Positions 9,466-21,592 of a stretch of 64,000 bases of DNA are shown here, in pieces. The notes under the pieces were generated by a model. The model saw nothing but the letters and a program-made list of their open reading frames with translations. It was not told the DNA's origin and did no database searches. Position numbers and translations under genes: made by a program. Within the stretch, counting starts at the first letter, position 1. Each line of letters opens with the position of its first letter. Source of the stretch: Turnera subulata (Eukaryota; Streptophyta; Magnoliopsida; Malpighiales; Passifloraceae). The stretch lies in contig JAKUCV010002041.1 of NCBI GenBank assembly GCA_028386065.3, positions 48,094 to 112,093 of the forward strand. The letters are read 5' to 3'.

Positions 9466-12400
9466 ATTTGTGGAAAGTTAGGGCACATTGCCCTGAAGTG
9501 CTATCAAAGGAATACAAGTGCGCCACCTGCTGCTCATCTTGCTACTAATACACCTCCATCGCCGGCCTCTTATGCCTCTTCTATGTGGTATCCTGATACG
9601 GGAGCAAGCCACCATGCTACCCCGGATTATCATCAGTTCCAGTAGTATGACGATTATCAGGGACCTGACTCGTTGCGAGTAGGTAATGGTGCTCAATTAT
9701 CAATTGCGGGTATTAGTTCTCACTCTTTGTCTACAACCTCTAAACCTTTGCATTTATTTAATATTCTTCACGTTCCAACCTTAACTAAATCGCTTCTCTC
9801 TGTTCAAAAATTCACACACGACAACAATGTGTTCTTTGAATTTCACTCAAATTATTTTTGTGTCAAGGACAAGGATACCAGGACAACATTGTTCACAGGC
9901 CCGAGCATTAATGGCTTGTATCAAATTCCCTCACTCTCTGATCGTGGTTCGTTTAGAGCCTTTCTTGCTGTTCGGGTGGCACCATTGGTTTGGCACAGGC
10001 GGTTAGGGCATCCCCATTCTCGTGTTCAACAACAACTTTTGTCACAGCAGTCCCTTCCTGTTCTTCGTGAGTCTAGTGTGATCTCTTGTCCTCACTGTCC
10101 CTTGGGCAAGCAGACACGGCAGTCTTTGCCTCTCAGTAATAATCGTGTCACATGTCCTTTAGAGTTAATTTATAGTGATGTTTGGGGGCCTTCCCCAACA
10201 TCCAGTAATGATGGTCAGTTTTATTACGTGGTGTTTTTGGATGCTTTCAGCAAATTTATTTGGTTCTTTCCAATAACTCATAAATCAGATGTGTTTTCTT
10301 GTTTTCTTTTGTTTCAAAAGCGGGTTGAGAAGCAATTTTCTCTTAAGATTAAGGCAGTCCAAACTGATTGGGGTGGAGAGTACAGGAAGTTAAATAAGTT
10401 TTTCATAAATCAGGGTATTAGCCATCGTGTGATGTGTCCCCATACTCATGAACAACAGGGTGCAATTGAAAGACGACACTGGCACATTGTTGAAACCGGT
10501 TTAACGTTAATGGCTACAGCTAATATACCACGTAAATTTTGGCACTTTGCCTTTGAAACCTCTGTTTATTTGATAAATCGTTTGCCTACTCCTGTCCTCC
10601 AAAATTCATCTCCTTATCAAATTTTGTTTAAGCAGACCCCAGATTATTCTTTTCTCAAGGTTTTTGGTTGTTTGTGTTTTCCACTGCTACGCCCTTATAA
10701 TAAACATAAAATGGACTATAGATCAACTCCTTGTGTTTTCCTTGGGTATAGCTCTTCCCACTTGGGATATCGTTGCTACGATTTTGATAAAAAGAGATTT
10801 TATATTGCCCGGCATGTAACATTTCATGAGAATGAGTTCCCTTTTTCTACCAAACTGACTTCACCTCAATCATCAGTTCCCACGTCGTCCTGGACTACTG
10901 TGCCTTTAACCGTGTTCTTCCCATCCTTGCAGCAAGGTAAGTCTTCTAATTTGATCCCATCTTCTACTCCAAATACTTGTCCACCACCTCGTGTCAGTTC
11001 TAGTCCAACACAGAGTTCTACTCAAACACTATCCTGTCCAACACACACACAACAGCTACCCGAGACGCCTACTCAACCTCCTTTATCTTCACGTACTCGT
11101 CAATCCACACTAACATCACCACGACCTAGTGTCGCACCTGTAACTGATTCTTCCTCTTCTCCTTCGTCCTCATCAACCTCTCCAATGGATACTCCTCCTG
11201 TTTCCCCTCCAAAACATCATTCCATGGTACTGCGTCCGAATCGTCGTCCTCCTTCTAAATACTCACCCTCAAATAATCATGTTGAGACTGTGACCAAACC
11301 CGAACTTGATATTGAGCCGATTACTTTCTCTGCTGCTAACAAGTTTCAGGTCTGGCAGCAAGCAATGCGTGAGGAGATGGAGGCCTTGTGCAAAAGTAAA
11401 ACATGGAATTTGGTTCCTTATACTAAAGGGATGAATCTTGTAGGTTGTCGATGGGTATACCGCATTAAGCGAAAAGCAGATGGCAGTATTGATCGGTATA
11501 AGGCGAGGTTAGTGGCCAAGGGTTATCTTCAACAAGTTGGTATTGATTATGGAGAAACATTTAGCCCGGTGGTTAAACCGGCAACGATCAGGGTGGTCCT
11601 CTCTTTGGCACTGACTTGGCATTGGTCCATTAAACAACTTGATGTGCGCAATGCGTTTCTGAATGGGTTCTTAAAGGAGCAAGTGTACATGGAGCAGCCT
11701 CCTGGTTTTGTTGATCCCACAAAACCACATCATGTCTGTCACCTCCAAAAATCTTTGTATGGCCTCAAGCAGGCTCCTCGCGCTTGGTACTCACGCTTGA
11801 GTGAGTTTCTCTTACAGCAAGGTTTTCAGGTCTCTCATTCTGATCCTTCTCTACTCATTTACAATCAGAATAACATTCGGGCTTATCTCCTTGTTTATGT
11901 GGACGATATAATTATCACAGCGAGCAACACAGCCTTTTTGACGGGATTGCTCCATCGGTTGAGCACCACTTTCGCCTTGCGGGATCTCGGTGAACCCTCC
12001 TATTTCCTTGGCTTGGAGGTTCATCGAACTGCCACTGGTGTAGTGTTAACGCAGGAGAAATATGTTCGTGATTTGTTAAAGCCTGCTGGGATGGAATCTT
12101 GCAAACCTGTTAACACGCCAGCTTCTACTTCACAGCTTTTACGGGCAGAACAAGGAGAATTTTTAGCTGACCCAGCAGTCTATCGACACCTGGTCTGATC
12201 AATGCAGTATCTTTCGATTACACGACCTGATATCGCCTACTCTGTAAGTAAAGTCAGTCGCTTTATGCATAAGCCTACTCAGGAGCATCTTGTAGCAGTC
12301 AAGCGTATTTTGCGTTACTTAAAGCACAACATTCATCTTGGCCTATGTCTTCGCCGGCTCACAGATAATGCATTACAAGTATTCACAGATGCAGATTGGG

Positions 12401-12849
12401 CCGGTAGTTTAGATGATCGCCGTTCGATAGCCGGTTTCTTTATTGTGTATGGTGGGAACTTAATTGCATGGGCCTCTAGGAAGCAGTGAACGGTGGCCAG
12501 ATCATCTTCTGAAGCTGAATATAAAGCCATGGCTGATGGGGTGGCAGAACTCATGTGGATAAAAACACTGCTGCGAGAACTTGGAGCTCCTGCTAGCAAA
12601 CCAGTGTTATGGTGTGATAATTTGGGGGCTACATTCTTGAGTCGTAACCCCATCTTGAATGCCCGAACCAAGCATGTTGAGATCGACTATCATTTCGTAA
12701 GGGAACAGGTTACACAAGGACATCTTCAAGTGCAGTTTTTCAAAAGTGCAGACCAACTAGCTGATGTGCTCACCAAACCGTTACCAACAGCACGTTTTCA
12801 GCAGCTTCAGGCCAAACTCAACCTTGGTTCAAAACCGGGTCGAGTTTGA
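9466..12849 (+). pseudogene. Copia pol: protease, integrase, RT, RNase H
   Basis: In order: protease with WYPDTGASHH (about 9590); GAG-pre-integrase (LVWHRRLGHPH ... CPHCPLGKQTR); integrase DDE residues in YSDVWGP, QTDWGGEY and QQGAIERRH; a Ser/Thr/Pro-rich linker (about 10850-11270); RT from CRWVYRIKRKADGS with the YVDD box at 11895-11906; RNase H with DADWAG, SSSEAEYKAMADG and WCDNLGA; ending in KHVEIDYHFVREQV and ADVLTKPLP. An 841-codon stretch (9673-12198) is open. Stops remain: TAG at 9643-9645, TGA at 12196-12198 and TGA at 12487-12489. All are single-codon stops, so decay is light. Confidence 0.9.
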
Positions 12850-12856
12850 GGGGGGA

Positions 12857-13068
12857 TGTTAGAGATAAGAACCCTATCAGGTTGTTAGGCTAATCCTTGT
12901 GTTTCAGATAACAAACATAGCTGTAGTTATCGTATGTAGCTTCTATCCTAGGTTTAGACTTATCATAATAGAATTGTATTCCTACTGTAACACTACAACA
13001 ACCAGTAAAATATAGTGACGAGGGCTACCTGTTGAGTGTGCCTTTCATAAATCTCTTCTGTTTCTATA
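12857..13068 (+). repeat. 3' LTR of Ale-like copia
   Basis: Copy of 8243-8455, preceded by a polypurine tract TTTGAGGGGGGA at about 12845-12856 and followed by the CTTTG target duplication. Confidence 0.9.
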
Positions 13069-13073
13069 CTTTG

Positions 13074-13293
13074 TAAGTCATTTTTTGTGTATTTCTTTCA
13101 GGTTATTAGGGTGATGAGCTTGTGTATGTATATATTTCTTTTGCATTCCGGGCCAGTTCTCTGCTGGTTCCACTGATCTTTTGTAATTATTTCGTGTGTT
13201 AATACAATGTCGTTTGTATCAAAAGAAAAATAAAAAACACCAAGCTAACCACACGCATCATGTGTGATACTGAGGCAGATTCCAGTTTGGCAT
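13074..13293 (+). other. LINE 3' tail and short flank
   Basis: Continuation of the LINE 3' end interrupted at 8242. It reads through TTTTGTAATTATTTCGTG and AATACAATGTCGTTTGTATC into an A-rich tail near 13222-13248. That is the usual ending of plant L1-like elements. The remaining 40 bp to 13293 hold nothing recognised. Confidence 0.5.
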
Positions 13294-13585
13294 TGATATA
13301 TTTACTCTACCTGCCGGCCCCACTACCGGGAGAGCCCGGGGCCGAAGACTGAGTCAAAGCCCAACGAGCCCAGGCCCGAAGACCGAGTCCAAGCCCATCA
13401 AGCCCAATTTGTCCAAGAAGCCCGTCTACAAGGCACTCGCTCTATAAATACCCCCTAAGGCCCATTTTGTAAAAACAATGTAACCTAGATAGCTAGACTC
13501 GGGGTACTGTTCACGCCCCTCTTTTCCCTGTAATTCAACCAATCATTCAATGGAAATACACACCCCCTATTTTCGATTTATATCA
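13294..13585 (+). repeat. 5' LTR of LARD-1
   Basis: Starts TGATATATTTACTC and ends TTTATATCA, a TG..CA LTR with inverted ends TGATATA/TATATCA. CTATAAATACCCC at 13441-13453 is a plausible TATA box. Shared with 20524-20656 over the first 133 bp with very few differences (ACCTGCC versus ACCCGCC). Confidence 0.85.
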
Positions 13586-13605
13586 GTGGCGACTCCTCTG
13601 GGGAC
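13586..13605 (+). other. Primer-binding site of LARD-1
   Basis: GTGGCGACTCCTCTGGGGAC directly follows the 5' LTR. It does not match initiator tRNA-Met; sites starting TGGCGACTCC occur in Tat-lineage Ty3/gypsy elements. The exact tRNA is not determined. Confidence 0.55.
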
Positions 13606-14560
13606 GACAATCGATTCACGGTGCACCACCGTTCAATCCGTTCCTCCCCTCTCAATCAAACAACAAAAACAAACAGGGAAGAAAATCCCCATGGTTCTGC
13701 ACGTCCAAATAATGGAACCAGCTCGTGCGAAGAGCAAGGATCCAAGGACGAACAGATTCATTCCCAAAAAAAAATGGATCCGTCATGATTCAACAAAACA
13801 ACGAAGGCGAACAGGTTTATCCACAAGCAGCAAAACGAACAAAAAATCAAACGGATTTCACAGATCCGAGCAGATCCTAGCCACTAATGCGCGCAAAGGA
13901 AACAAAAAAAAATAGTGATAATAAATGAATTTACAGGTACATCGAAACATAGGGGAAGAAGATCTGAAACGAACTCGTCAAGATCCGAACAGATCGGAGA
14001 TGGATCCGCTCCGATCCGCCAAGGACCCCAAAAGACGCTCCCATACGCGCCGTCACCGGGACCAAAGCAACCATCACCGTCGCATTCTGCTAGGCCGGCA
14101 ACAACCCACGTCGTCGCTTCCAGGTGGAGGAGCTGCTGCTAACAGCCCCTGTCGCTGCCGCCGTTCGTGCAGGGACCGTCGGATGCGCCTCAAATCGCCA
14201 CCTTGAGCACGTTCTCAAGCTTCTTCACCGTTCACCATGAAGGTGCTGCACCCCGCCGGAGCTGGACGAGATGGTGGAGGGCACCTCCAGTGAGAGTAGT
14301 AGCCGGTGATTCGAAAAAGAAAAATAAAAAAAGAGAGGAGGAGAAGCAGTTGACGGCTCGGGAGAGGAGAGAAGAAAAGAAGAGATAAGAAAAGAAAGAG
14401 ATGAGAAAGAAAAGATAATGGAGAAGGAAAAGAAAATAAGGAAAACGCGTGGAGAAAAGAAAAAAAAGACGGGGAGGAAAAGGGGGTGCTATGGAGTGTG
14501 AGTAGCACCTCACCCCCGGCCCATGTGCTCACAATAGGCCCTCAAGCATTGAGTGAACCT
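13606..14560 (+). other. LARD-1 leader: GC-rich block then purine-rich block
   Basis: Contains short open frames on both strands but no recognisable domain. 13970-14290 is GC-rich with repeated GATCCG words; 14313-14480 is nearly pure A/G (GAAAAGAAAAGAG type). The frame from 13550 crosses the LTR/primer-binding-site junction and so is not a gene. A comparable GC-rich block sits just inside the 5' LTR of LARD-3. Confidence 0.5.
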
Positions 14561-17500
14561 GGCCAGGTTTACAAAAATTAGAATGTATATGTATGTCTTA
14601 TATAAACAGGTTAATAGGTCTGAAAATTTTACAGATGCTCGGGAACAAATAAATATGGTGCTTTTGGAGATGCTTGTAAAAAAAATAGGTCCAGAAAACA
14701 GGATCTACAAAGTCACCAATAATTAAAAGGTATAACAGGTTCAAATTAAATTTCGCTACAGGCTTCTAACATATTAATGATGAGCAGATATTGCAGTAAA
14801 AAATCGGACCAAGAAGCCCACGCGTGAGGACCAAAACTGCCAGATCTGTCGGGAAAAATATAAATGTTATATATATAAAAATAAAATTTTTTAGGTCCTC
14901 CTGAAGTTTTCAAGCAGGTTCGCAATTCATAAAATATAACAGGTTCTTCACTCGGACCCAAAAAAAAGGGGGAGTGAAGAGCATGAGCTCATAAAATTCT
15001 CATTAAGGAAGAACAGGAATTGATGGGTAACACACACCTACTAACAATCCAACACCAGGTCGTGTTGAATTAACAGGCCCCTGAAGGATCCAACAACAGG
15101 TCCTATCAAGCCAACATGTTTGCAAAAATAGGCCCTATAAAAGAGTAGACAGGAACTAATCCCATCCAGTGATACACAACCAGGGCTCATGAAGTACCTC
15201 CTCGATGAGGAATATAAATTATTAGGCCCGGAAAAATTTTCAAAGGTCCTGAAGGTCCTACGTGAACCAAGAGCAGGTCCTACAAAAATAACAGGTCCTG
15301 CAAAATAATACAGAAATGACAGGTTCAAAGAACAATCAGAACCAGACCCCGTTTAGCGATCCACAATTCAAGTTCTATGTACACGCATGATACGATAATA
15401 TTATGTGTCAGTTTGTCATTACCATCGACATCATCATGTTCATTCATTTCACATGCTAGTTTGCAAATTTAATCTCAAATGATTACCTTAAAAGCTAATA
15501 CTCCATGTGTTGGGTATAATGCTAATTTGGCCACCGAAAATACTGTACAAAATATCTAAACAATTCATCTTTTATTTTATGTTACGCATACGACATAATA
15601 TGCACATGATAATCGTGACATATGATTTATAATTCATATCGTTATGTTTCCCAAGTGTGTCATGGCCATTTTGGCAAATTGATGTGTATGATTATTAAGT
15701 AAAACTAGAAGAAATTAGTATTGATACAATATTGATGATGATCCTTTTGATGTAATTTTACTCCGGGCATGGCGCACGAGGTACCTCCTCCATGAGGAAT
15801 ATAAGTTATTAGGTCCGGAAAAAATATTTCAAGGGTCTTAAAGGGAGGGCGGAGGCCCAAAATAAATCCGCTCGTCCCGAAGACATTTCCATTATTGAAA
15901 TGCCAATTTGAAGCAGATCCTGTAGGGCCGGCTCAGGTTCGATGAAGATCCTCAGGAGAAACCAATTGATACTTAAAGTGGGAACTAAAAGATTCTCAAT
16001 GAAGTCATCTATCACCAAAATACATACATCAAGAGGCAAAATAGGGATTAAAGCCTAGAAACTTCAATGGAGATTTTAATATGCAGGTCCTCTTCAATAA
16101 TACCGTTGGAAAGGAGGACAGTCCTAAAGAGTTCCACAAAAGAGGAACCGAGACTGAAATGTTAAACACTTAGGCAAAATCTCACCAACGATGTACCTAC
16201 AGGTTCCACAAAATTCACAGGACAATTACAATTCAGGTTTGCGCAAATGGACCAATAACTCAAAATAGATCTTCCTTCTAGCGCCACAAAGGTGAACAGA
16301 TTCAAAGAGTTCCTATGGAGGAGTCATATGGCCTAGGATGCTCGAAACAAATGCAAGCAGTGCTGGTGCACAGCCCCAACAGATGCAAAATGATTCTAGC
16401 GAAACATATTCGCATGGCTTAGCGCAAAAAGGGTTCCAAGTTCTAGGTTTCAGATTCTGGATTCCAAGATGAACAGGTCCAAAGAACCTTAAAACAAACA
16501 ATGTTTATGCGCACATTAAACCTCAACAGTCGTTCACGAGGTTCCTACGGAGAACATATAGGAAATCCAAAGCAAAGAAAGCTAACAAAGAAAGAGGTTC
16601 ACGTGATGACGCCAGAACCTCGAGGAGTTTCTGTGGTGGCAACATAAGCCCCATAAAACCACGACAAACATAATGAACTATAGGTGAAGCTCTAAGGGAG
16701 ATAGTTGGTGCAAATAAAAAATGCCTACCAATTTCTAGAAGCTCAAAGAAGCCTCAAGAAATTTTAAGGAGTCAAATAACAACGATTGGATATCTTATAA
16801 AAGATTATAAGAAATCAGCCGCGGGGGCTGGACATTCAAAGGAGTTATACAAATAGGTGTATCCAAAAGAAATCTCTACAAGGGAGATAGGTATCACAAT
16901 GAGAGCTTCTACAAAGGAAAAGAAGCCATGTTATACAAATAGGTATATCCAAAAGAAATTCCTACATGGGAGACAGGTATCACAATAAGAGCTTCCACAA
17001 AGGAAAAAAATATTCCAACTACGCTCTTGAAATGAACAAACGATCAAGTCAACAACAGAAGGTGGAGGTTCGCACCAATTAACCCGGTTCAAAGAACAGA
17101 ACCAATAAGGAAGCTCGTAGAAAGGCACGAAATGATTTGGAGACCCTCACCATGCCATGCGTCGAGGAAAAGCGGAAAGCAGGTTTCAAAGTACACCTCA
17201 AAAGAAGCATGCTTTAGGTAAAGCAATGAAATTTTAGGAGAGGAGAATCTTCATGAAAAATAAACCAGGTTCCTATCAAAGGCGAAAGAAGATTTTCTTT
17301 TTGAAAAATAGAAAGCTTATGAGGAATCTGATATGATGCAATGACAACAGTAACAGGTCCTCTACATAGATCTTCGGAAACAGAAGCTTTAACATAAGCA
17401 AAAACCCGAACAGGTCCAGCACGAAGTGAATAACTTAAGGACCTCACAAGAGGAACAGATGTAAAGAATAATCCTATAAGGGAACCAGAAATCTAAAGAG

Positions 17501-18134
17501 GCTCTCACAAAAGGCGACCAAACCTTCACAAGGCCTTTATTGGGCTGATAGGTACCCCAACCAGCTCTTGTAAGCGCACCAACATCCGACAAAGCTCATT
17601 ATAGGGCACAAAGTATAAAATGGCCCATGCTGGGGGCTACTGCTCGAGGCTCCAAAGAGCGCAACATGCTCCAATGAAAACGAAGCATAAAGTAGGAAAG
17701 CTCAGACTTAGAGAAATTCTAAGCTTACCTAGGGGACAGGATCTCTCACAAACTCGCCCGAGTGAGAAAGCTACATTTGGCTCCAAAATACATAGGTTCC
17801 CTTCGGGAGCAAGTTGTGCGAGGCTCGATAACAAGGGAGAGTAAAGGGTATAGATTGAGCAAGAACACCATAAAATGCATGAGGCTTCGTGGATACCATG
17901 AATCGCAAGGCCTCAATGTAGCCAAAAATAGCGAAAAGGTCCATGAATGCTATAGCACAAATTGGTGGTTTCGGACTCAATTGGAACCAAAAGCTCTCTC
18001 GAGTAAACGAGGCCTATCAACTTGCTTAGAGAAGAAAATTGCAACAAATCGCAGGTAGACGATGAAGCAACTGCAATCCAAATATAATGCAAAATTCAGA
18101 CAGATCCTACAACACAAATAGCCTTTTAAGGCAA
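14561..18134 (+). repeat. LARD-1 interior, degenerate AGGTCC/AGGTTC repeats
   Basis: About 3.5 kb with no coding signal. The words ACAGGTTC, ACAGGTCC and AGGTTCC recur every few tens of bases. A phrase around CCTCCTCGATGAGGAATATAA occurs at about 15197 and again, slightly changed, at about 15785, flanking an AT-richer island. Two neighbouring copies of an approximately 90-bp unit lie at about 16838-16926 and 16929-17010 (TTATACAAATAGGT to CACAAAGGAAAA). Confidence 0.5.
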
Positions 18135-18505
18135 AGGCCCTCGTGCCCAAAAATTATAATGAGTATGGCCATGGTACCTTGTACCAATAAGAGCCCTAAA
18201 GCTCAAAGGCCCTTGTGCCCAAAAATTATAATGAGCATGGCCATGGTACCTTGTACCAATAAGAGCCCCGAAGCTCAAAGGCCCTCGCGCCCAAAAATTA
18301 TAAGGAGCAAGGCCGTGGTACCTTGTACCAATAAAAGCCCCGAAGCTCAAAGGCCCTCGTGCCCAAAATTATAAGGAATAAGGCCGTGCTACCTTGTACC
18401 AATAAGAGCCCCGAAGCTCAAAGGCCCTCGTGCCCAAAAATTATAAGGAGCAACGTCGTGGTACCTTGTACCAATAAGAGCCCCAAAGCTCAAAGGCCCT
18501 CGCGC
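18135..18505 (+). repeat. 72-bp tandem array (five copies plus a partial)
   Basis: Units start at 18135, 18207, 18279, 18351, 18422 and 18494 (period 72, 72, 72, 71, 72). Each unit begins AGGCCCTCGTGCCCAAAA and holds GGTACCTTGTACC and AAGAGCCCCGAAGCTCAA. As 72 is a multiple of three, both strands stay open as 24-residue repeats until the 71-bp unit. That openness is a by-product of the period. There is no spacer/repeat alternation, so it is not a CRISPR. Confidence 0.85.
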
Positions 18506-20523
18506 CGAAAGCTACAACAAACAGGCCTGCTAAGGCAATACAAACCCGAAAGCACAAAAAGACCTAAAGGTTCCTGAATACCTAAATTCACATCCAGCCT
18601 GACCGGGGTATTAAGTACTTGTAGGAGTCACTAGGAGAAGCTCTGAGGATCCTGAAGCCCAAATGGAGTCCCTAGGCAAGCTGAGAGGCTGCCGAGCCTA
18701 TATCTAGGCCAAAGGTACAGAAGTACCCACAGGTCAAAAAAGCTACGGGCTGTTGAGCCCAAAAGCTAAAGGTATACCTAAAATAATTAATAAGCTAGCT
18801 CAAAGGCTGTTTAGCCCCAAAATCAAGGCACATAATGCCCAAAATATTCAAAAGGGCTTAAGGACCATTGAGTCTAAAAGCTAAAGGCATATGCTACCCA
18901 GAACCTTCGAAAAGCTTAAGGGTTGTTTATCCCGAAGCTAAGGCCCTCGAGCCCATGTCTTATACTGGAGCCGATGATAGAAGCTCACAAAACCATAACG
19001 AAAGGAAGAGTCTCTAGTGCGCAGGAAGCAGAGGCTCACTGCAGCAATTCAATGCATGACCTAGATATAGAGGCTACAGGAAAAGGGAGCCCAACAAGAG
19101 TCACAATTACTTCAATAGAACCAGCTGAGCGAGGGGCTCGCCCAATTATGATGGGCAAAATAAGAGGCCCTGATCTCCAAACATAGGATCAAATCACAAA
19201 GCTTGCCAAACCGCAGCGAAAGAGGAAAGAGTCCTTGGAACCTACCAATGATACAAACCGGCCCAATACAGGAACCAGAAGCTAAACTACAGAAAGGTAC
19301 CAAAAGCCGAACCTATAAGAAACAATACAGGGGGCTGGATCTAGATACCGCGAGGTCGCCTGGAGGACCTATTTATGGAAAGAAGACACCTAGAGAGGCA
19401 GGAACTCTCCAACACAAAGATAGACCCACAAAAGATGGGAGAAGCTGAAAAAGAACGAGGTTCATCACTCCCAAAAGGGCAACTTCAAATTTAGGAAAAT
19501 AAAGTTAACGATATGGCACAAAGGAGCAAACGGACCAGAGGATTCGGAAAAGAAAACAATAGTCACAGTCGAAAATCCCGCCGATGCCCTAGAAAGAGGT
19601 CATGTGGAGCTTAGGAATGAACAACTCCAAGTGGTACGGGAGATGGAACCTCCCGCAGAACGTGATCCTACTAACAAAGTGCAGATGCTGGAGTTGGAAA
19701 AAAACTAGAACAGGAACCGCAGGGTCTAAGGGCCCTTAAATTTTTCATATCATTTGTCCAGGACGGAATACAGCAAAGTCATAGGCACACAAATAGAAGT
19801 TGGAGGCCCTCAAGCAGGCATAAGGAAGGCAAGATGAGCCAAACTCACAAATTACAAGGAGCCAGAGGTGCTGGGTTCACTATGACATCAAAGAAGGGCT
19901 AGAGGAGCCAGGTTCTCAAACGACAAGCCCATGGCAGAGGTCCTCAGGTTAGCAAAAGAACCTGTAAAGGATATAGGTACCCCAGTTTAATCAGGATTAT
20001 AGGTACCCTGATTAGTTAAATGACGAGCGAGGTTCGAAAACCAAAATACATGAAGGACCGAACGAGGTTCCAAAGAATACAGGTTCGTCAAAAATCGAGC
20101 ACAGGTTGAGGTTCTGAGGTTCGCTATAAAGCAAGGGATAGAGATACCTACTTCAATAAAAATCACAGGTGCCTTGAATCATCAAAAGTCAAGCATACAT
20201 GAAAGGTGCACAGGCATAATTAAAATAATAGATGCTCAAACTGGCGAGAATAACATGTCCAACAAGAAAAGACATTTTCAAAGCAGGATCCTCCCTACTA
20301 AGAAGGACTTCAGAAGCTAAGAGGTATTCCCATTCTCCGACAGGAGGCCGTCAAGGAACGATCACATTCTCCAACTGAGGCTCTGGAGGATCAGATAACA
20401 GCGCATTTAGGATCTCAATAAAATCTGATACGCATAAAAGGGGATACACACTGCACTCTTTTTTCCTTCATCAGGGTCCAAATGCCCGTGTTTACAAGAA
20501 AGCCCGGCCATTTGGGGGGCTAC
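18506..20523 (+). other. LARD-1 interior, 3' non-coding part
   Basis: Degenerate continuation of AAGCTCAAAGGC and AGCCCAAAAGCTAAAGG words to about 18960, then non-repetitive A/G-rich sequence. A 48-codon open stretch at about 19560-19707 has acidic, coiled-coil-like composition but no recognised domain. The region ends in the polypurine tract ATTTGGGGGGCTAC at 20510-20523. Confidence 0.5.
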
Positions 20524-20656
20524 TGATATATTTACTCTACCCGCCGGCCCCACTACCGGGAGAGCCCGGGGCCGAAGACTGAGTCAAAGCCCAACGAGCC
20601 CAGGCCCGAAGACCGAGTCCGAGCCCATCAAGCCCAATTTGTCCAAGAAGCCCGTC
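20524..20656 (+). repeat. Truncated 3' LTR of LARD-1
   Basis: Matches the first 133 bp of 13294-13585, through ...GTCCAAGAAGCCCGTC, then stops exactly where AACATCGATGTT begins at 20657. Confidence 0.85.
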
Positions 20657-21041
20657 AACATCGATGTTGTGGAACCCAGTAACTTCAACTGAAAATTCGG
20701 GGTAGAAGGAGGCCAAATTGGTGTCTGGCCTGAACAGTAAAGTTGTAGCCCTACTTCTTAGCTTTCCAGGGACACCAAGTTTGCACAAATCGAAGCTCTA
20801 CAGCTCTGGATATGGCCGAAATACTAAGTGCTACTAAGTAGTTGGGAGAATCAGATTCTCAAAACATCGATCTTCAAGTTAAACATCGATGTTATGGAGC
20901 TACTGCCAAAATTGTTTGGAGCTCGAGTTTTCACAACATCGATGTTGTAATGTCCAACATCGATGTTATTGAGCTACTGCCAAAGAGTTGGGACAATTTG
21001 ATTGTCACAACATCGAAGTTCCAAATGGTAACATCGATGTT
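20657..21041 (+). repeat. AACATCGATGTT palindrome array
   Basis: The 12-bp perfect palindrome AACATCGATGTT occurs exactly at 20657, 20882, 20935, 20956 and 21030, and with one mismatch at 20863 and 21009. Part of it is a repeat of about 74 bp that also carries GAGCTACTGCCAAA (about 20899 and 20973). No coding potential. Probably part of an unidentified retroelement LTR or leader fused to the broken LARD-1 LTR. Confidence 0.7.
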
Positions 21042-21592
21042 ATCATGTATTTTGTTTTTCAAACTTACATGACATCAATGTATGATTTATCAAGAACAAG
21101 CATGTGATGTGTAGGAATTATATGTTGATGAAAATATTAAGTTCTTAGTTGCCTTCCATGGTAAGCACTCATCATTGCTTCGATCAACAAATGGTAGGTT
21201 TTGCCAAGGCAAGGTGCCTTTGTTTATCTTAGCAAGGTGCGACGCGATAATTGTAATATCGGAACTGCTTATTGTGGTGTTGGACTTAACTAGGTCATCT
21301 TAATAGGATTAAGGACTTAGAGGCAAGGAGTTGAGCTAAGTCTATGAGATAGACTAGAACAAAGAGTTGTTCACTCAACTATCCAAGAGTTACATGAGAT
21401 GTAATTGACAAGAGTTGTCTACCTAAATAACTATTGATATATGCGATCAGCCAAAGCTGACATATGTTGTAGTGAAATATGGATCTTGGCCTACTTATAT
21501 AATTGTCTTGATTTATATAGTAGGAGCACATTTAATAGAATTCCTTGTTAAATGTATTTGTATGCATGACTCTTATTTGTTGTAGAGCTTCC
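21042..21592 (+). other. Leader of the next copia element
   Basis: Non-coding sequence directly upstream of a copia gag ATG, read as that element's untranslated leader. A 5' LTR matching 25267-26780 is not present here, so the 5' LTR was deleted. The LARD-1/palindrome sequence lies where it should be. Confidence 0.45.

Larger units (their letters stand above)
8238..13073 (+). mobile_element. Complete Ty1/copia retrotransposon (Ale/Retrofit-like), target duplication CTTTG
   Basis: LTRs at 8243-8455 and 12857-13068 flank a gag-pol interior, with perfect 5-bp target duplications CTTTG at 8238-8242 and 13069-13073. Primer-binding site, gag, CCHC knuckle, protease, integrase, RT, RNase H and polypurine tract are in copia order in one frame, apart from a few stops. 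Short LTRs and a compact 4.8-kb size suggest the Ale/Retrofit group; the lineage is inferred from size and gag style. The two LTRs differ at only about 7 of 213 positions by eye, so insertion is fairly young. It split the 3' region of the LINE. Confidence 0.9.
13294..20656 (+). mobile_element. LARD-1: large LTR element without gag-pol, 3' LTR truncated
   Basis: A 292-bp 5' LTR (13294-13585) and the first 133 bp of an almost identical 3' LTR (20524-20656) enclose 6.9 kb with no gag or pol. After the LTR comes GTGGCGACTCCTCTGGGGAC (13586-13605), a non-Met primer-binding site of the kind seen in Tat/Ogre-type Ty3/gypsy elements. Before the 3' LTR is a purine tract, ATTTGGGGGGCTAC. The interior is a GC-rich then purine-rich leader (13.9-14.5 kb), then about 5.9 kb of degenerate repeats with AGGTCC/AGGTTC words, and a 72-bp tandem array. 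It must have depended on another element's proteins. Lineage is inferred only from the termini. Confidence 0.75.

Noticed and set aside
14215..14532. Minus-strand frames rich in Phe/Leu/Ser.
   Set aside because: Direct consequence of a purine-rich microsatellite-like block in the LARD-1 leader.
18087..18577. Possible repeat protein or CRISPR-like array.
   Set aside because: Pure head-to-tail 72-bp tandem repeats without unique spacers; openness on both strands follows from the period being a multiple of three.
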